From the NCBI RefSeq assembly GCF_900078315.1, contig NZ_FKBS01000014.1, positions 866,802 through 930,801 of the forward strand: a stretch of DNA of 64,000 nucleotides, given 5' to 3'. The DNA comes from Bordetella ansorpii. Its GTDB lineage: Bacteria; Pseudomonadota; Gammaproteobacteria; Burkholderiales; Burkholderiaceae_B. Both the position numbers and the translations under genes were made by a program. Under the pieces are notes generated by a model. The model saw only the letters and a program-made list of their open reading frames with translations, ran no database searches and had not been told where the DNA came from. Numbering within the stretch: position 1 is the stretch's first letter; each line of letters starts with the position of its first letter. This document shows positions 44,348 through 52,377 of the stretch, piece by piece.

Positions 44348-45364
44348 TTAAGCGCCCGCATCTGTAATTCGTTCCGGGGTAATGCGATTCACCAAGACCA
44401 TGCCAATGGCCGTCCACCACTCACTAGCTTCCGCATGTCCCATGCGTGCTTCGTCTTCGGCGATCAGTTTGTATTCGGCGGTGCGAAGGAAATCCTCCAG
44501 GTCGTTGACGCTGGCAAAGTTCATCAGCGTCACGCCGTCGATATTTCTGGTCTGTGGGTGGTAGAACGGCTGCCCTGGCTCCGTCGGCCCAATGTTGTGG
44601 AGTTGCACGTAGCGCTTTACCCACGCACCGATTTTTTCCGCCGCCAGTGGCGCATGTTCATGCAGCCACCAGCGTTGGAAAGCCTCGCGGCTGACTGACT
44701 CGGCCCGACTATGCAGCTTGACCAGCGTGATGGCCTCGTTGCCGGTGGCACTCGGTACGATGATGTATTGGCGCGACAGTATCGGCGCAATGTCGCGGAA
44801 GATTGCCTGATCTTCGGGCAGGATCTTCTCGCGCACGCGAGCATTGGCCAGCACGACGGCTATATCCTCGGGACCGGCGAAATTCAGGTAGGCAATACCA
44901 TCCCAGCGGGGGCGACGGTAGGCGTCGATATGTCCGATGACGGTAGGCCAGAGCTTGCCCCGCGCATCGGCAGGTGCGCGATACGGCGGTGCGTCGGTAT
45001 ACGTCGGCCCAGGGGCGAAGCGGTGCAGTTGGTCGTAGCGTAGAAGCCGCTCCAGGCTGCGGTCATCCGTCTGCTCTGCATGGATGAAGCGCACGCCATG
45101 CACCTTGCGCCAATACTCGCCCCAATGCTCGAAATTGAGATTCGGATTGCCCTCGAAGGCATTCGCGCTGGCGTCGGCAGCAGGGTCGGCGATGGCATTA
45201 CCAGTGTGGTCGAGCACATGGCCGTCGGCGCGGCGTCGCTCGGCCAGCGGCGTGTTGTCGGCGCGCGAAAGCAGAGAGAACAGCACCGTCAGCGGTCGAT
45301 CGCCGCCAGGTTGCGGTTGGAGATAGGGGGCGCGGAACAGAGGTTCCTCAACTGTCTTGGTCAT
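44348..45364 (-). CDS. EthD-domain containing protein (duplicated domain)
   Basis: 338 residues. Two EthD/dimeric alpha-beta-barrel units are suggested by paired motifs EHWGEYWRKVHGVRF (about 100) and REAFQRWWLHEHAPLAAEKI (about 230), each followed by W/Y...G...L-N-F strands (WDGIAYLNFAG; DGVTLMNFAS). The family occurs with ether-, dye- or polyketide-modifying enzymes but has no single known reaction. The ATG overlaps the MFS gene stop (ATGA). Base composition is visibly lower in GC than in flanking genes and codon choice is more relaxed, consistent with acquisition. Confidence 0.8.
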   Translation of the reverse strand: MTKTVEEPLFRAPYLQPQPGGDRPLTVLFSLLSRADNTPLAERRRADGHVLDHTGNAIADPAADASANAFEGNPNLNFEHWGEYWRKVHGVRFIHAEQTDDRSLERLLRYDQLHRFAPGPTYTDAPPYRAPADARGKLWPTVIGHIDAYRRPRWDGIAYLNFAGPEDIAVVLANARVREKILPEDQAIFRDIAPILSRQYIIVPSATGNEAITLVKLHSRAESVSREAFQRWWLHEHAPLAAEKIGAWVKRYVQLHNIGPTEPGQPFYHPQTRNIDGVTLMNFASVNDLEDFLRTAEYKLIAEDEARMGHAEASEWWTAIGMVLVNRITPERITDAGA

Positions 45365-46584
45365 GAGGAATGATTTCCAGTGGGACGATGAAGAAAAGAC
45401 ACGGCCAACGCGGCTACGCCAGCCAGCGCAGAAAATCCATAGAGGCCAGGCGCGCCGCCATGTGACCAAGCGGCACCGCCAAGGGCGGCACCCGCTGCCA
45501 TACCGACCATTGCCCCCGTCATCAATAACCCGTTGAGACGGCTGCGTGCTTGCGGCTCCAGTCCGTTGGCAATGGTCTGGTGCGATACCAGCGCCGCCAT
45601 CACACCCAGGTCGAAGACAACGGCGCCAATAGCCAGTGTCCATAAGCTGGCTGGGAGGGCTGCGAGGCCGAAAAAAGCCACTATCACCAGCGAGCAGCCG
45701 AGGCGGATGGCTGGAAGCGGGCCATGCCGATCATTGAGTCGGCCGAACCCGGGCGCGACCCACGCTCCCGCGGCGCCAGCGATCCCGAAGCTACCGGCAA
45801 CGCCGGCACCCAAGTGGAATGGTGGCGCTGCCAACACCAAGGCAAGCGTTGACCAGAACGCGCCCAGTGTGGAAGCCAACAGCGCTTGCGAGACGGCCGC
45901 CAGCCGCAGGGCACGGTATTGCCGCCAGTACATCCATAAACTGGCAATCAGGGCACGATAGCGGCTGCGGCTCACGGGCGGCATGTCTGGCACGGTGCGC
46001 CAGACGATCATCATCACCCCCAATACCAGCCCTGCCGCGACGAACTGCATGGCACGCCATCCGAGGGATTCGGCAACCCAGCCGCCCAGCGCGCGCGACA
46101 GCAGGATGCCACTGAGCAGTCCGGTCGTCACAAGGCCGATGGCATGGCCTCTTTGTTCGTCCGAGGCCAATTGCGCCGCGATAGGCACGAAATCCTGCCC
46201 GATGCTGCCGAGCAAGCCCACGGCGATACTGGCAATGACCAGCCATCCGAGTCCGGGAGAGCAAGCGGCGGCCACCAGCGCGATTGCCAGCAGCACCGCC
46301 TTGGCGAGAATCAGCCGGCGACGCGGTAGCACATCACCGAGTGGAGCCAGCAGCAACATGCCCATTGCATAGCCAATCTGCGTCAGCGTGGGCACCCAGC
46401 CGATCTGCCCGGGGCTGGCTCCGAATTCGGTCTGCACCAGCGACAAGCCGGGTTGAAGGTAATAGACGTTCGCCACACCCAAGCCGGCGCAAAGGGCCAA
46501 AAGCCACCCTGCGCCGTTCAGGCGTGACGACATCGAGCAAGCCAATAAAGGCATCTGGACACTCGCTTGAATCTCGGTGGTCAT
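45361..46584 (-). CDS. MFS transporter
   Basis: 407 residues, about 12 TM helices. Motif A is present as LLAPLGDVLPRRRLIL; GIVTTG-like GLVTTGLLSGILLSRALGGW marks TM5 (motif C region). The family resembles YgaY/ YnfM-type drug exporters (NVYYLQPGLSLVQTEFG; SPGQIGWVPTLTQIGYA). ATG 46584 has GGAGTG upstream and is preferred over an in-frame ATG six codons earlier. Operon partner of the EthD protein and divergent from a LysR gene, an arrangement typical of inducible export of a toxic aromatic or quinone. Lower GC than the chromosome around it. Confidence 0.9.
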   Translation of the reverse strand: MTTEIQASVQMPLLACSMSSRLNGAGWLLALCAGLGVANVYYLQPGLSLVQTEFGASPGQIGWVPTLTQIGYAMGMLLLAPLGDVLPRRRLILAKAVLLAIALVAAACSPGLGWLVIASIAVGLLGSIGQDFVPIAAQLASDEQRGHAIGLVTTGLLSGILLSRALGGWVAESLGWRAMQFVAAGLVLGVMMIVWRTVPDMPPVSRSRYRALIASLWMYWRQYRALRLAAVSQALLASTLGAFWSTLALVLAAPPFHLGAGVAGSFGIAGAAGAWVAPGFGRLNDRHGPLPAIRLGCSLVIVAFFGLAALPASLWTLAIGAVVFDLGVMAALVSHQTIANGLEPQARSRLNGLLMTGAMVGMAAGAALGGAAWSHGGAPGLYGFSALAGVAALAVSFLHRPTGNHSS

Positions 46585-46633
46585 GGCCACTCCAGGCGCC
46601 ATAATATTGGCGAATCAGAATCGGATATATGCG

Positions 46634-46649
46634 CTATTTATCGCAATAG
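46634..46649. promoter_or_regulatory. Palindromic LysR-type site in divergent MFS/LysR promoter
   Basis: CTATT-tatcgc-AATAG forms a 16-bp perfect dyad between the divergent MFS-EthD operon and the LysR gene. Position and A/T-rich symmetric arms fit an LTTR recognition box. Confidence 0.5.
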
Positions 46650-46679
46650 AGTTGAGTGAAATTCGTCAATGGATGCTCT

Positions 46680-47606
46680 ATGAAAACGCCAGATCCTTTC
46701 CGCGGCATTAGCGTGTTCATGCAAGTCATACAGGCCGGCAGCTTCACGCTGGCGGCCGAGCGGCTGGACATGAGCAAATCGGGCGTCGCCAAAAGCATCG
46801 CCCGCCTGGAAGCTGACTTGGGGGTGCGGTTGTTCCAGCGCACGACAAGGCGTCTGAGCCTGACCGATGAGGGCCGCCAATTTAGCGAGGGCTGTGCGCG
46901 GGCAATAGCCGAGTTGGAGAACGTGCAGACGCAAGTGACGACGCGACAGCAGGAACTGGCTGGACGCTTGCGTGTCGATTTGCCCGTGGTTTTTGGTCGG
47001 CGCTGGGTACTGCCGGCGCTGCTGGAAATCGCCGCGGCACATCCTGCACTGGAACTGGATGTGACTCTGAGCGATCGCCGTGTCGATCTGGTCGAGGATG
47101 GCATTGACTTGGTGATCCGTATCGGGCCAATGCAGGACAGCGCCACGCTGATCGCCAAGCCGCTGGGGGTGCAGCAGGCCGTGCTGGTGGCTCATCCCGA
47201 CTATCTGGCCCGGCATGGTTTGCCGAAAACCCCCGACGATCTGCACACCCATGCCTGCATTACCTTTGGCAGCGGCGGGCAGACGCGGCCTTGGCACTTT
47301 CTGGATCGCCACGGCCGTAGTCAGCCGCTTGCCGTCCGTGGTCGGCTGGGCCTGAACCATAGCGAAGCCATCCTGGACGCCGCCCTGGCGGGGCATGGGA
47401 TCGCGTTACTGTCGGACTGGCTGGTAGCCGAACTTTTGTCCGCGGCACGGTTGATACGGGTTCTGCCCGAGGTAAGTACCCAAGGCTTCCCGATCCATGC
47501 GGTTTGGCAGAAGAACCGGCTTCTGTCGGCCAAAGTGCGTCATGTCGTAGATTTGCTGGCAGAGCGGTTTGTGCCCAAAGCACCTTGGCAAGTTTTGCGA
47601 AAGTAG
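46680..47606 (+). CDS. LysR family regulator (DsdC/AcrR-like aromatic group)
   Basis: 308 residues. HTH: PFRGISVFMQVIQAGSFTLAAE begins here as FRGISVFMQVIQAGSFTLA, with SKSGVAKSIARLEADLGVRL as recognition segment and FQRTTRRLSLTDEG wing. The effector domain has DLPVVFGRRWVLPALLE, DRRVDLVEDGIDLVIRIG and LNHSEAILDAALAGHGIALL. These are typical of LTTRs that pair with divergent MFS or oxidoreductase genes. ATG 46680 is chosen; a GTG at 46656 is less likely. Part of the lower-GC segment. Confidence 0.9.
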   Translation: MKTPDPFRGISVFMQVIQAGSFTLAAERLDMSKSGVAKSIARLEADLGVRLFQRTTRRLSLTDEGRQFSEGCARAIAELENVQTQVTTRQQELAGRLRVDLPVVFGRRWVLPALLEIAAAHPALELDVTLSDRRVDLVEDGIDLVIRIGPMQDSATLIAKPLGVQQAVLVAHPDYLARHGLPKTPDDLHTHACITFGSGGQTRPWHFLDRHGRSQPLAVRGRLGLNHSEAILDAALAGHGIALLSDWLVAELLSAARLIRVLPEVSTQGFPIHAVWQKNRLLSAKVRHVVDLLAERFVPKAPWQVLRK

Positions 47607-47720
47607 TAGCTGCCCATCCCGCATGTCCACTCACCCGCACGGTTGCGTCCGATCAGGAAACGGAAGTTCGCCGACAGGATCGCGGCGCAGCTCGGTGCGG
47701 GGCCGTGGATGAACCCGGGG

Positions 47721-47949
47721 TCAGCCAACTGACAGCCCTCTGGATCGTCCAATTTCCCATGACACACCGCCGCCGCGTGCCGTTGCGGCGATCTGCTGCC
47801 CCAGGCGCTGTTCGATCACCGGCCGCCACGGCACCAGGCTGAAATCCCATGCCGTCATCCAGCATCGCGTAGCGCCCACTGGCGAGCATGACGGAACGCC
47901 GGTAGATGCCGGCCACGCGCTGCCCGCGCTGCCGTCGGGACTTCGGGCG
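47721..47949 (-). pseudogene. Remnant of relaxase C-terminus (DUF3363 type), frameshifted
   Basis: Read on the minus strand, one frame carries LASGRYAMLDDGMGF and the next frame continues SLVPWRPVIEQRLGQQ and GGGVSWEIGRSRGLSVG before a TGA at 47723-47721. Together these match the conserved C-terminal end of conjugative relaxases with a DUF3363 domain. A single-base frameshift near 47840 breaks the frame, and the fragment starts right at the znuA stop with no N-terminal relaxase. It marks a decayed mobile element at the edge of the lower-GC segment. Confidence 0.7.
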
Positions 47950-48951
47950 CTACTTGCCCAGAATGGCCGCGCGGATCGTCACGGTGTTGTGGCGCATCAT
48001 GTCCACGTACGTCGTGGCCGGGCCGCCGGCCTTCGACAGCGCGTCCGAGTACAGCTCGCCGCCTTGCTTGAGGCCCGTTTCGTTGGCGATCTGCTGGATC
48101 AAACGCGGGTTGCTGATGTTCTCGGTGAACAGCGCGGCAGCCTTCTCGTCCTTGATCTGCTTCACCAGCTTGGCCACGTCGGCCGCCGAGGCTTCCGAGT
48201 CCGTGCTGATGCCCTGCGGCGCCAGGAACGTGAAGCCATAGGTCTTCGCGTAATAACCGAAGGCGTCGTGCGAGGTGATGATGGTGCGCTTGTCCGCGGG
48301 GATCTGCGCGACGTCGGCTTTCACTTCGGCATCCAGCGCCTGCAGCGTCTTCGTGTACGACTCGGCGTTGGCGCGGTAGGTGGCGCAGCCCTCCTGGTCG
48401 GCCTTGCAGAAGGCGTCGGCGATGTTCTTCACGTAGACCTGGGCGTTGGCGATCGACTGCCACGCGTGCGGATCGTTCGGGCCGTGATGGTGGTGGCCGC
48501 CTTCGTGGCCGTGTCCGGCATGGGCGTCATGATCCTCATGCCCGTCGTGCGCGCCCTTTCCGTGATCGTGATCGTGGTTGTGGTCATGCTCCGCCTCCTC
48601 GGTGTTGCGCAGCACCTGCACGCCATCGGTCAGCGTGGCGACCTGCGCCTTGCTGCCGCTGGCGTCGATCAGGCGTTGCAGGAAGCCCTCGAAATGCAGG
48701 CCGTTGGCCAGCACCACGTCGGCGCGGCCGATGGCGGCCGCGTCGGCCGGCCTGGGTTCGTACACGTGCGCGTCGCCGCCGGCGGGCACCAGCGTGGTCA
48801 GCGCGATGCGGTCGCCGCCGACCTGGCGGGCGAAATCGCCGATGATGGAGAAGGTCGCCACGACCTTCAGTTCCTTGGCGGATACGGGCGCGGCGGCCAG
48901 CGCCGAGACGGCCGCCAGGCTGAGCGCGGCGGCAAGGGTTTTCAGTTTCAT
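47950..48951 (-). CDS. znuA: Zinc ABC transporter substrate-binding protein ZnuA
   Basis: Periplasmic cluster A-I zinc-binding lipocalin-like SBP, 333 residues with a signal peptide (LAAALSLAAVSALAAAPVSA). Zinc ligands are visible as ANGLHFEGF, NDPHAWQ and ITSHDAFGYYA, plus the C-terminal acidic ligand region. A long His/Asp-rich loop (about 120-160, with HDHNHDHDHG and GGHHHHG) between the first two ligands is the metal-scavenging loop typical of ZnuA rather than MntA. The ATG overlaps the znuB stop (ATGA). Third gene of znuCBA. Confidence 0.95.
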   Translation of the reverse strand: MKLKTLAAALSLAAVSALAAAPVSAKELKVVATFSIIGDFARQVGGDRIALTTLVPAGGDAHVYEPRPADAAAIGRADVVLANGLHFEGFLQRLIDASGSKAQVATLTDGVQVLRNTEEAEHDHNHDHDHGKGAHDGHEDHDAHAGHGHEGGHHHHGPNDPHAWQSIANAQVYVKNIADAFCKADQEGCATYRANAESYTKTLQALDAEVKADVAQIPADKRTIITSHDAFGYYAKTYGFTFLAPQGISTDSEASAADVAKLVKQIKDEKAAALFTENISNPRLIQQIANETGLKQGGELYSDALSKAGGPATTYVDMMRHNTVTIRAAILGK

Positions 48952-49841
48952 GCAGGGCTCCGGGATCGGGCGGCCGCGCGCGGCGCACGCCGGGCGCGCC
49001 CGAGCAGCGCGCCGCGTGTGCCGATGACGACCGACAACAGGTAAATGACGCCGGCCGACAGCACGATGGCCGGGCCGGAAGGCAGGGAGACGTGATACGA
49101 CAGCAGCAGGCCGGCCACGCACGACACGGCGCCGATGCCCACGGCCAGCGCGCACATGGGGCCGACGCGCGTGGTCCAGAAACGGGCGGCGGCGGCCGGC
49201 ACCATCATCAGGCCCACCGACAGCAGCGTGCCCAGCGCCTGGAAGCCGCCCACGAGATTCAGCACCACCAGGCCGAGGAAGGCGAAGTGGATGAACGGGC
49301 CCAGCCGCGACACACTGCGCAGGAACAGCGGATCCAGGCACTCGGCCACCAGCCCGCGCCAGAGCACGGCCAGGCCCACCACGGTGACCGCCGTCACGAT
49401 GCGGATCAGCCACAAGGCCTCGCTGTCCAGCGCCAGCACGGCGCCGAACAGCACGTGCATCAGGTCCACGCTGGAGCCGCGCAGGGACACCAGCAGCACG
49501 CCCAGCGCCAGCGAGATCAGGTAGAACGCCGCCATCGAGGCGTCCTCTTTCTGCACCGTCAGCCGCGACACCGCGCCCGCGCCCGCGGCCACCAGCAGGC
49601 CCGCGACCAGGCCGCCCAGGGTCATGGGAATGACCTCCAGGCCATACAGCAGGAAACCCACCGCCGCGCCGGGCAGCACCGCGTGCGACATCGCGTCGCC
49701 CGTCAGGCTCATGCGCCGCAGCATCAGGAACACGCCGATGGGGCAGGCGCTGACGGCCAGCAGCAGGGCGCCCCACAGCGCGCGCTGCATGAAGACGAAG
49801 TCGGCGAAGGGCGCGATGGCCAGGCCGTAGAGCATGTCCAT
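48948..49841 (-). CDS. znuB: Zinc ABC transporter permease ZnuB
   Basis: ABC-3 family membrane permease, about 297 residues, 8 or 9 TM helices. MQRALWGALLLAVSACPIGVF, RRMSLTGDAMSHAVLPGAAVGF (the conserved G-D-A-x-S-H-A-V/I-L-P-G) and TLLSVGLMMVPAAAA are the family landmarks. ATG 49841 shares one base with the znuC stop (TGATG); a GTG one codon earlier is possible. It forms the channel for ZnuA-delivered zinc. Confidence 0.94.
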   Translation of the reverse strand: MDMLYGLAIAPFADFVFMQRALWGALLLAVSACPIGVFLMLRRMSLTGDAMSHAVLPGAAVGFLLYGLEVIPMTLGGLVAGLLVAAGAGAVSRLTVQKEDASMAAFYLISLALGVLLVSLRGSSVDLMHVLFGAVLALDSEALWLIRIVTAVTVVGLAVLWRGLVAECLDPLFLRSVSRLGPFIHFAFLGLVVLNLVGGFQALGTLLSVGLMMVPAAAARFWTTRVGPMCALAVGIGAVSCVAGLLLSYHVSLPSGPAIVLSAGVIYLLSVVIGTRGALLGRARRAPRAAARSRSPA

Positions 49842-50608
49842 CACCGGGTCGCCTCGCGCCAGACGTCTTCCACGGGCGCCTGCGCATGGCCCTGGCGGGC
49901 ACGCCGGATGTTCTCGGGCGTCAGCACTTGGGGCGTGGCGCCCCAGTCGACGACGCAGCCGGCCAGCAGCAGGGTTTCGGGAAAGTGCTGCCGCACCAGG
50001 TCGAAGTCGTGCACCACCACCAGCACCGTGCGGCCTTGCTCATGCCAGCGGCGGATGATGCCGACCAGATCCCGCACCGTGCGTTCGTCGATGGCGCTGA
50101 AGGGTTCGTCCAGCAGGATCAGGTCCGCGTCCTGCAGCAGCGTGCGTGCGAACAGGGCGCGCTGCAGTTGTCCGCCGGACAGCGTGTCGACCGGCCGTTG
50201 CGCGTGGCCGGCCAGGCCGACGGTGTCCAGCGCGGCCAGCATGGCCCGGCGGTCTTCCTGGCGGTGCCGGCCCAGCAGGCCGCGGCGAGGCCACAGGCCC
50301 AGCGACACCACGTCGATGACGCGCGCGGGAAAAGCGCGGTCCAGTCCGGACAACTGCGGTTGATACGCGACGCGCAGGCCGGGCGACACGGCGCAGCGTC
50401 CCGACGCCGGGCCCAGCAGGCCGGCGATGCTTTTCATCAGGGTGGTCTTGCCCGAGCCGTTCGGCCCGACGATGGCCGTCAGCGAACCGCGCTGCACGGC
50501 GCCGGACAGGCCCTGCAAGGCGAGGTGGTCGCGATAGGCCAGCGCCAGACCGTCGAAGACGATGCACGGATCGGCGGGAGAGGAAGGGGAGAGCGGAACT
50601 GCGGACAC
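49841..50608 (-). CDS. znuC: Zinc ABC transporter ATP-binding protein ZnuC
   Basis: 255-residue ATPase from a GTG start; no ATG is available in the family-like part of the frame. Walker A GPNGSGKTT, Q-loop YQPQLSG, signature LSGGQLQRALFARTL, Walker B LILLDEPFSA, H-loop VVHDFD. First gene of znuCBA. Expression is predicted to be repressed by Zur through the palindrome at 50671-50682, about 60 bases upstream. Confidence 0.93.
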   Translation of the reverse strand: MSAVPLSPSSPADPCIVFDGLALAYRDHLALQGLSGAVQRGSLTAIVGPNGSGKTTLMKSIAGLLGPASGRCAVSPGLRVAYQPQLSGLDRAFPARVIDVVSLGLWPRRGLLGRHRQEDRRAMLAALDTVGLAGHAQRPVDTLSGGQLQRALFARTLLQDADLILLDEPFSAIDERTVRDLVGIIRRWHEQGRTVLVVVHDFDLVRQHFPETLLLAGCVVDWGATPQVLTPENIRRARQGHAQAPVEDVWREATR

Positions 50609-50667
50609 TTTGGGACCGCGCCGGACACGCGGGGGCGGGCGGGAAGGGCGGTGAAAACGGTTGAATA

Positions 50668-50682
50668 GTAATGTTATAACAT
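50668..50682 (-). promoter_or_regulatory. Zur-type operator of znuCBA
   Basis: ATGTTATAACAT (50671-50682) is a perfect 12-bp palindrome in an AT-rich island. On the minus strand GTTATA-A-CATTAC matches the GTTATA-N-TATAAC Zur pattern at 10 of 12 positions. TATTAT and TACTAT hexamers on the same strand flank or overlap it and could serve as -10. Confidence 0.7.
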
Positions 50683-50748
50683 AATATATCCTGACGATTT
50701 GCTTGCATCCACGGGCACTGGCGCATGGGCAACGCCGCGTCCTGCCGC

Positions 50749-51462
50749 TTAGCCCATGTTGCCGTACAGCATGTCGCGCATTTCGCTGGACGCGCCCAGC
50801 CGGCGCGCCAGTTCGTCCGCGCGGGCCAGGATGATGGCCTGGAAGCGCGGCGCATCCACGTTCTTCAGGCGTACGGAGGGACCGGCGATCGTCAGCGCGC
50901 CCACGAAGCGGTCGTCGTTGCCGATGATGGGCACCGCCCAGGACGAGGTGTAGGGATCGCGCGCGCCGCACGAGAAAAAGGGCAGCCGGTCCTCGCCGCG
51001 CGGGCTGCCCTGCGTCCAGATGGAGAAGACCCGTCCCGTCGACGATTGATCGGGGGGCATCACGCTGCCGGCCAGCACCTGGCTGTGCAGGCCTTCATGC
51101 GGCTGATGGCGGAACAGGCACAGGCGCTGCCCGGGTTCGCCGCCTTCCACGTAATAGGCGGCGCTTTCTCCCGTTTCCTCGGACAGCGTTTCGAGTACCG
51201 GCATGACGACCGCCGACAGGTCGAAGCCGCGTTCGTAGACGCGCGCCAGATAGAGCACGCGCGGCCCCAGCCCATAGCGGCCATCGGCCTCGCGCACGAC
51301 GTAGCCGCAGCGCGCCAGCGAGTTCAGCAGCCGGAAGATGGTGGTCTTGTGCAGTGGCAGGCGCGCCGCGAAATCGGCCAGGGACAAGTGCTCCGCGCCT
51401 GGCCGGAAACAATCCAGCACGCTCAGCGCCCGCTCGACCGCCACGACACCGTCATTACTCAT
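50749..51462 (-). CDS. IclR family transcriptional regulator
   Basis: 237 residues. N-terminal winged HTH (VVAVERALSVLDCFRPGAE; LHKTTIFRLLNSLARCGYVV) and C-terminal IclR effector domain (VMPVLETLSEETGESAAYYV; VLAGSVMPPDQSSTGRVFSIW; WAVPIIGNDDRFVGALTIAGP). AGAGG precedes ATG 51462. Divergent from the GalB-like and Bug genes; the dyad at 51496-51512 overlapping their promoter is the likely target. IclR proteins commonly sense aromatic or glyoxylate-type acids. Confidence 0.92.
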   Translation of the reverse strand: MSNDGVVAVERALSVLDCFRPGAEHLSLADFAARLPLHKTTIFRLLNSLARCGYVVREADGRYGLGPRVLYLARVYERGFDLSAVVMPVLETLSEETGESAAYYVEGGEPGQRLCLFRHQPHEGLHSQVLAGSVMPPDQSSTGRVFSIWTQGSPRGEDRLPFFSCGARDPYTSSWAVPIIGNDDRFVGALTIAGPSVRLKNVDAPRFQAIILARADELARRLGASSEMRDMLYGNMG

Positions 51463-51495
51463 ATTAACCTCTGAAAGCCGCATATTTACTGGTTA

Positions 51496-51533
51496 GTTGT
51501 ATAGAGTACAACGTAATTTCAAGAAAATATAAT
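51496..51533 (+). promoter_or_regulatory. Promoter of the GalB-like gene with IclR-type dyad
   Basis: GTTGTA-tagag-TACAAC (51496-51512) is a perfect 17-bp dyad, and TATAAT (51528-51533) is a consensus -10. The -35 region (about 51505-51510, AGTACA) is poor and lies inside the dyad, so the regulator could either block or replace -35 contacts. Predicted start near 51540; GGGAGA precedes ATG 51561. Confidence 0.6.
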
Positions 51534-51560
51534 CCTGTTCATTCATTCGGGAGACAGTGA

Positions 51561-52274
51561 ATGGCTGATTCGATACTCGTGGTGACCGCGCACGTCGGCG
51601 ATTTCGTCTGGCGTTGCGGCGGGGCGATGGCCCTGCATGCCCGGCGCGGCGTGGACGTGCACCTGGTGTGCCTGAGCTATGGCGAGAACGGCGAATCGAA
51701 CGCCGCCTGGCAGGGCGGTGTGCAGCGCGACGCCGTCAAGGCCCTGCGCCGTGCCGACGCCGAGGCCGCCGCGACCATCCTGGGCGTGGCGTCGCTCGAC
51801 TTTCATGACCTGGGCGATTACCCGATGCCCGAATCCGCGGATTCGATCCGCCGCGTGTCCGAGGCGCTGCGCCGTACGCAGGCGCAGGCGGTGCTGACGC
51901 ATCCCGAACACGATCCGTCCAATCTCGACCACTGCCGCACCTACGAAATGGTGCTGCGCGCCCGCATGCAGGCCATGGCGCCGGGCCACGGCGACGATTT
52001 CGTGGTGCCGCCCCAGGTGCTGTGCTTCGAACCGCACCAGACCGAGCTTTGCGGTTTCAAGCCCAACGTGCTGCTGGACATCACCGAGGTCTGGGAGACC
52101 AAATGGCAGGCCATGCAGGCCATGCCCACGCAGCGCAACCTGTGGCCCTACTACGAGCGCGTGGCGCTGCAGCGCGGCGCGCAGGCCGGCCGCCGCGGCA
52201 AGTCCGCCGGCACGCGCTACGGCGAGGCCTACCAGAGCATCTTCCCCTCCGTCGTGACGGCGTTCGTGGGGTAG
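51561..52274 (+). CDS. PIG-L family protein, GalB (4-oxalomesaconate hydratase)-like
   Basis: 237 residues of the PIG-L/LmbE fold. The usual zinc motif AHPDD is AHVGDF here, followed by VWRCGGAMALHARRG, VCLSYGENGES, FHDLGDYPM, HPEHDPSNLDH, CFEPHQTELCGFKPNVLLDIT and RVALQRGAQAGRRG. This set closely resembles GalB, the PIG-L-fold hydratase of gallate/protocatechuate 4,5-type pathways, rather than sugar deacetylases. No other gallate genes are near; the companion Bug protein suggests an imported di- or tricarboxylate is the substrate. Function by similarity, not certain. Confidence 0.75.
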   Translation: MADSILVVTAHVGDFVWRCGGAMALHARRGVDVHLVCLSYGENGESNAAWQGGVQRDAVKALRRADAEAAATILGVASLDFHDLGDYPMPESADSIRRVSEALRRTQAQAVLTHPEHDPSNLDHCRTYEMVLRARMQAMAPGHGDDFVVPPQVLCFEPHQTELCGFKPNVLLDITEVWETKWQAMQAMPTQRNLWPYYERVALQRGAQAGRRGKSAGTRYGEAYQSIFPSVVTAFVG

Positions 52275-52377
52275 CGGCCGTCCTGGCAGGGGCCGTCGCG
52301 GCAGGAATGCCGACGGGCCCGCGCCGGTATCGCCGCCAATAAAAAGAATTCCAGCAAGTTCCAAAAGGAGGAAGACA

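Noticed and set aside
47540-47720. Second minus-strand open stretch after the relaxase remnant
   Set aside because: Partly overlaps the LysR 3' end and shows no recognisable family, so not called as a gene or as part of the pseudogene.
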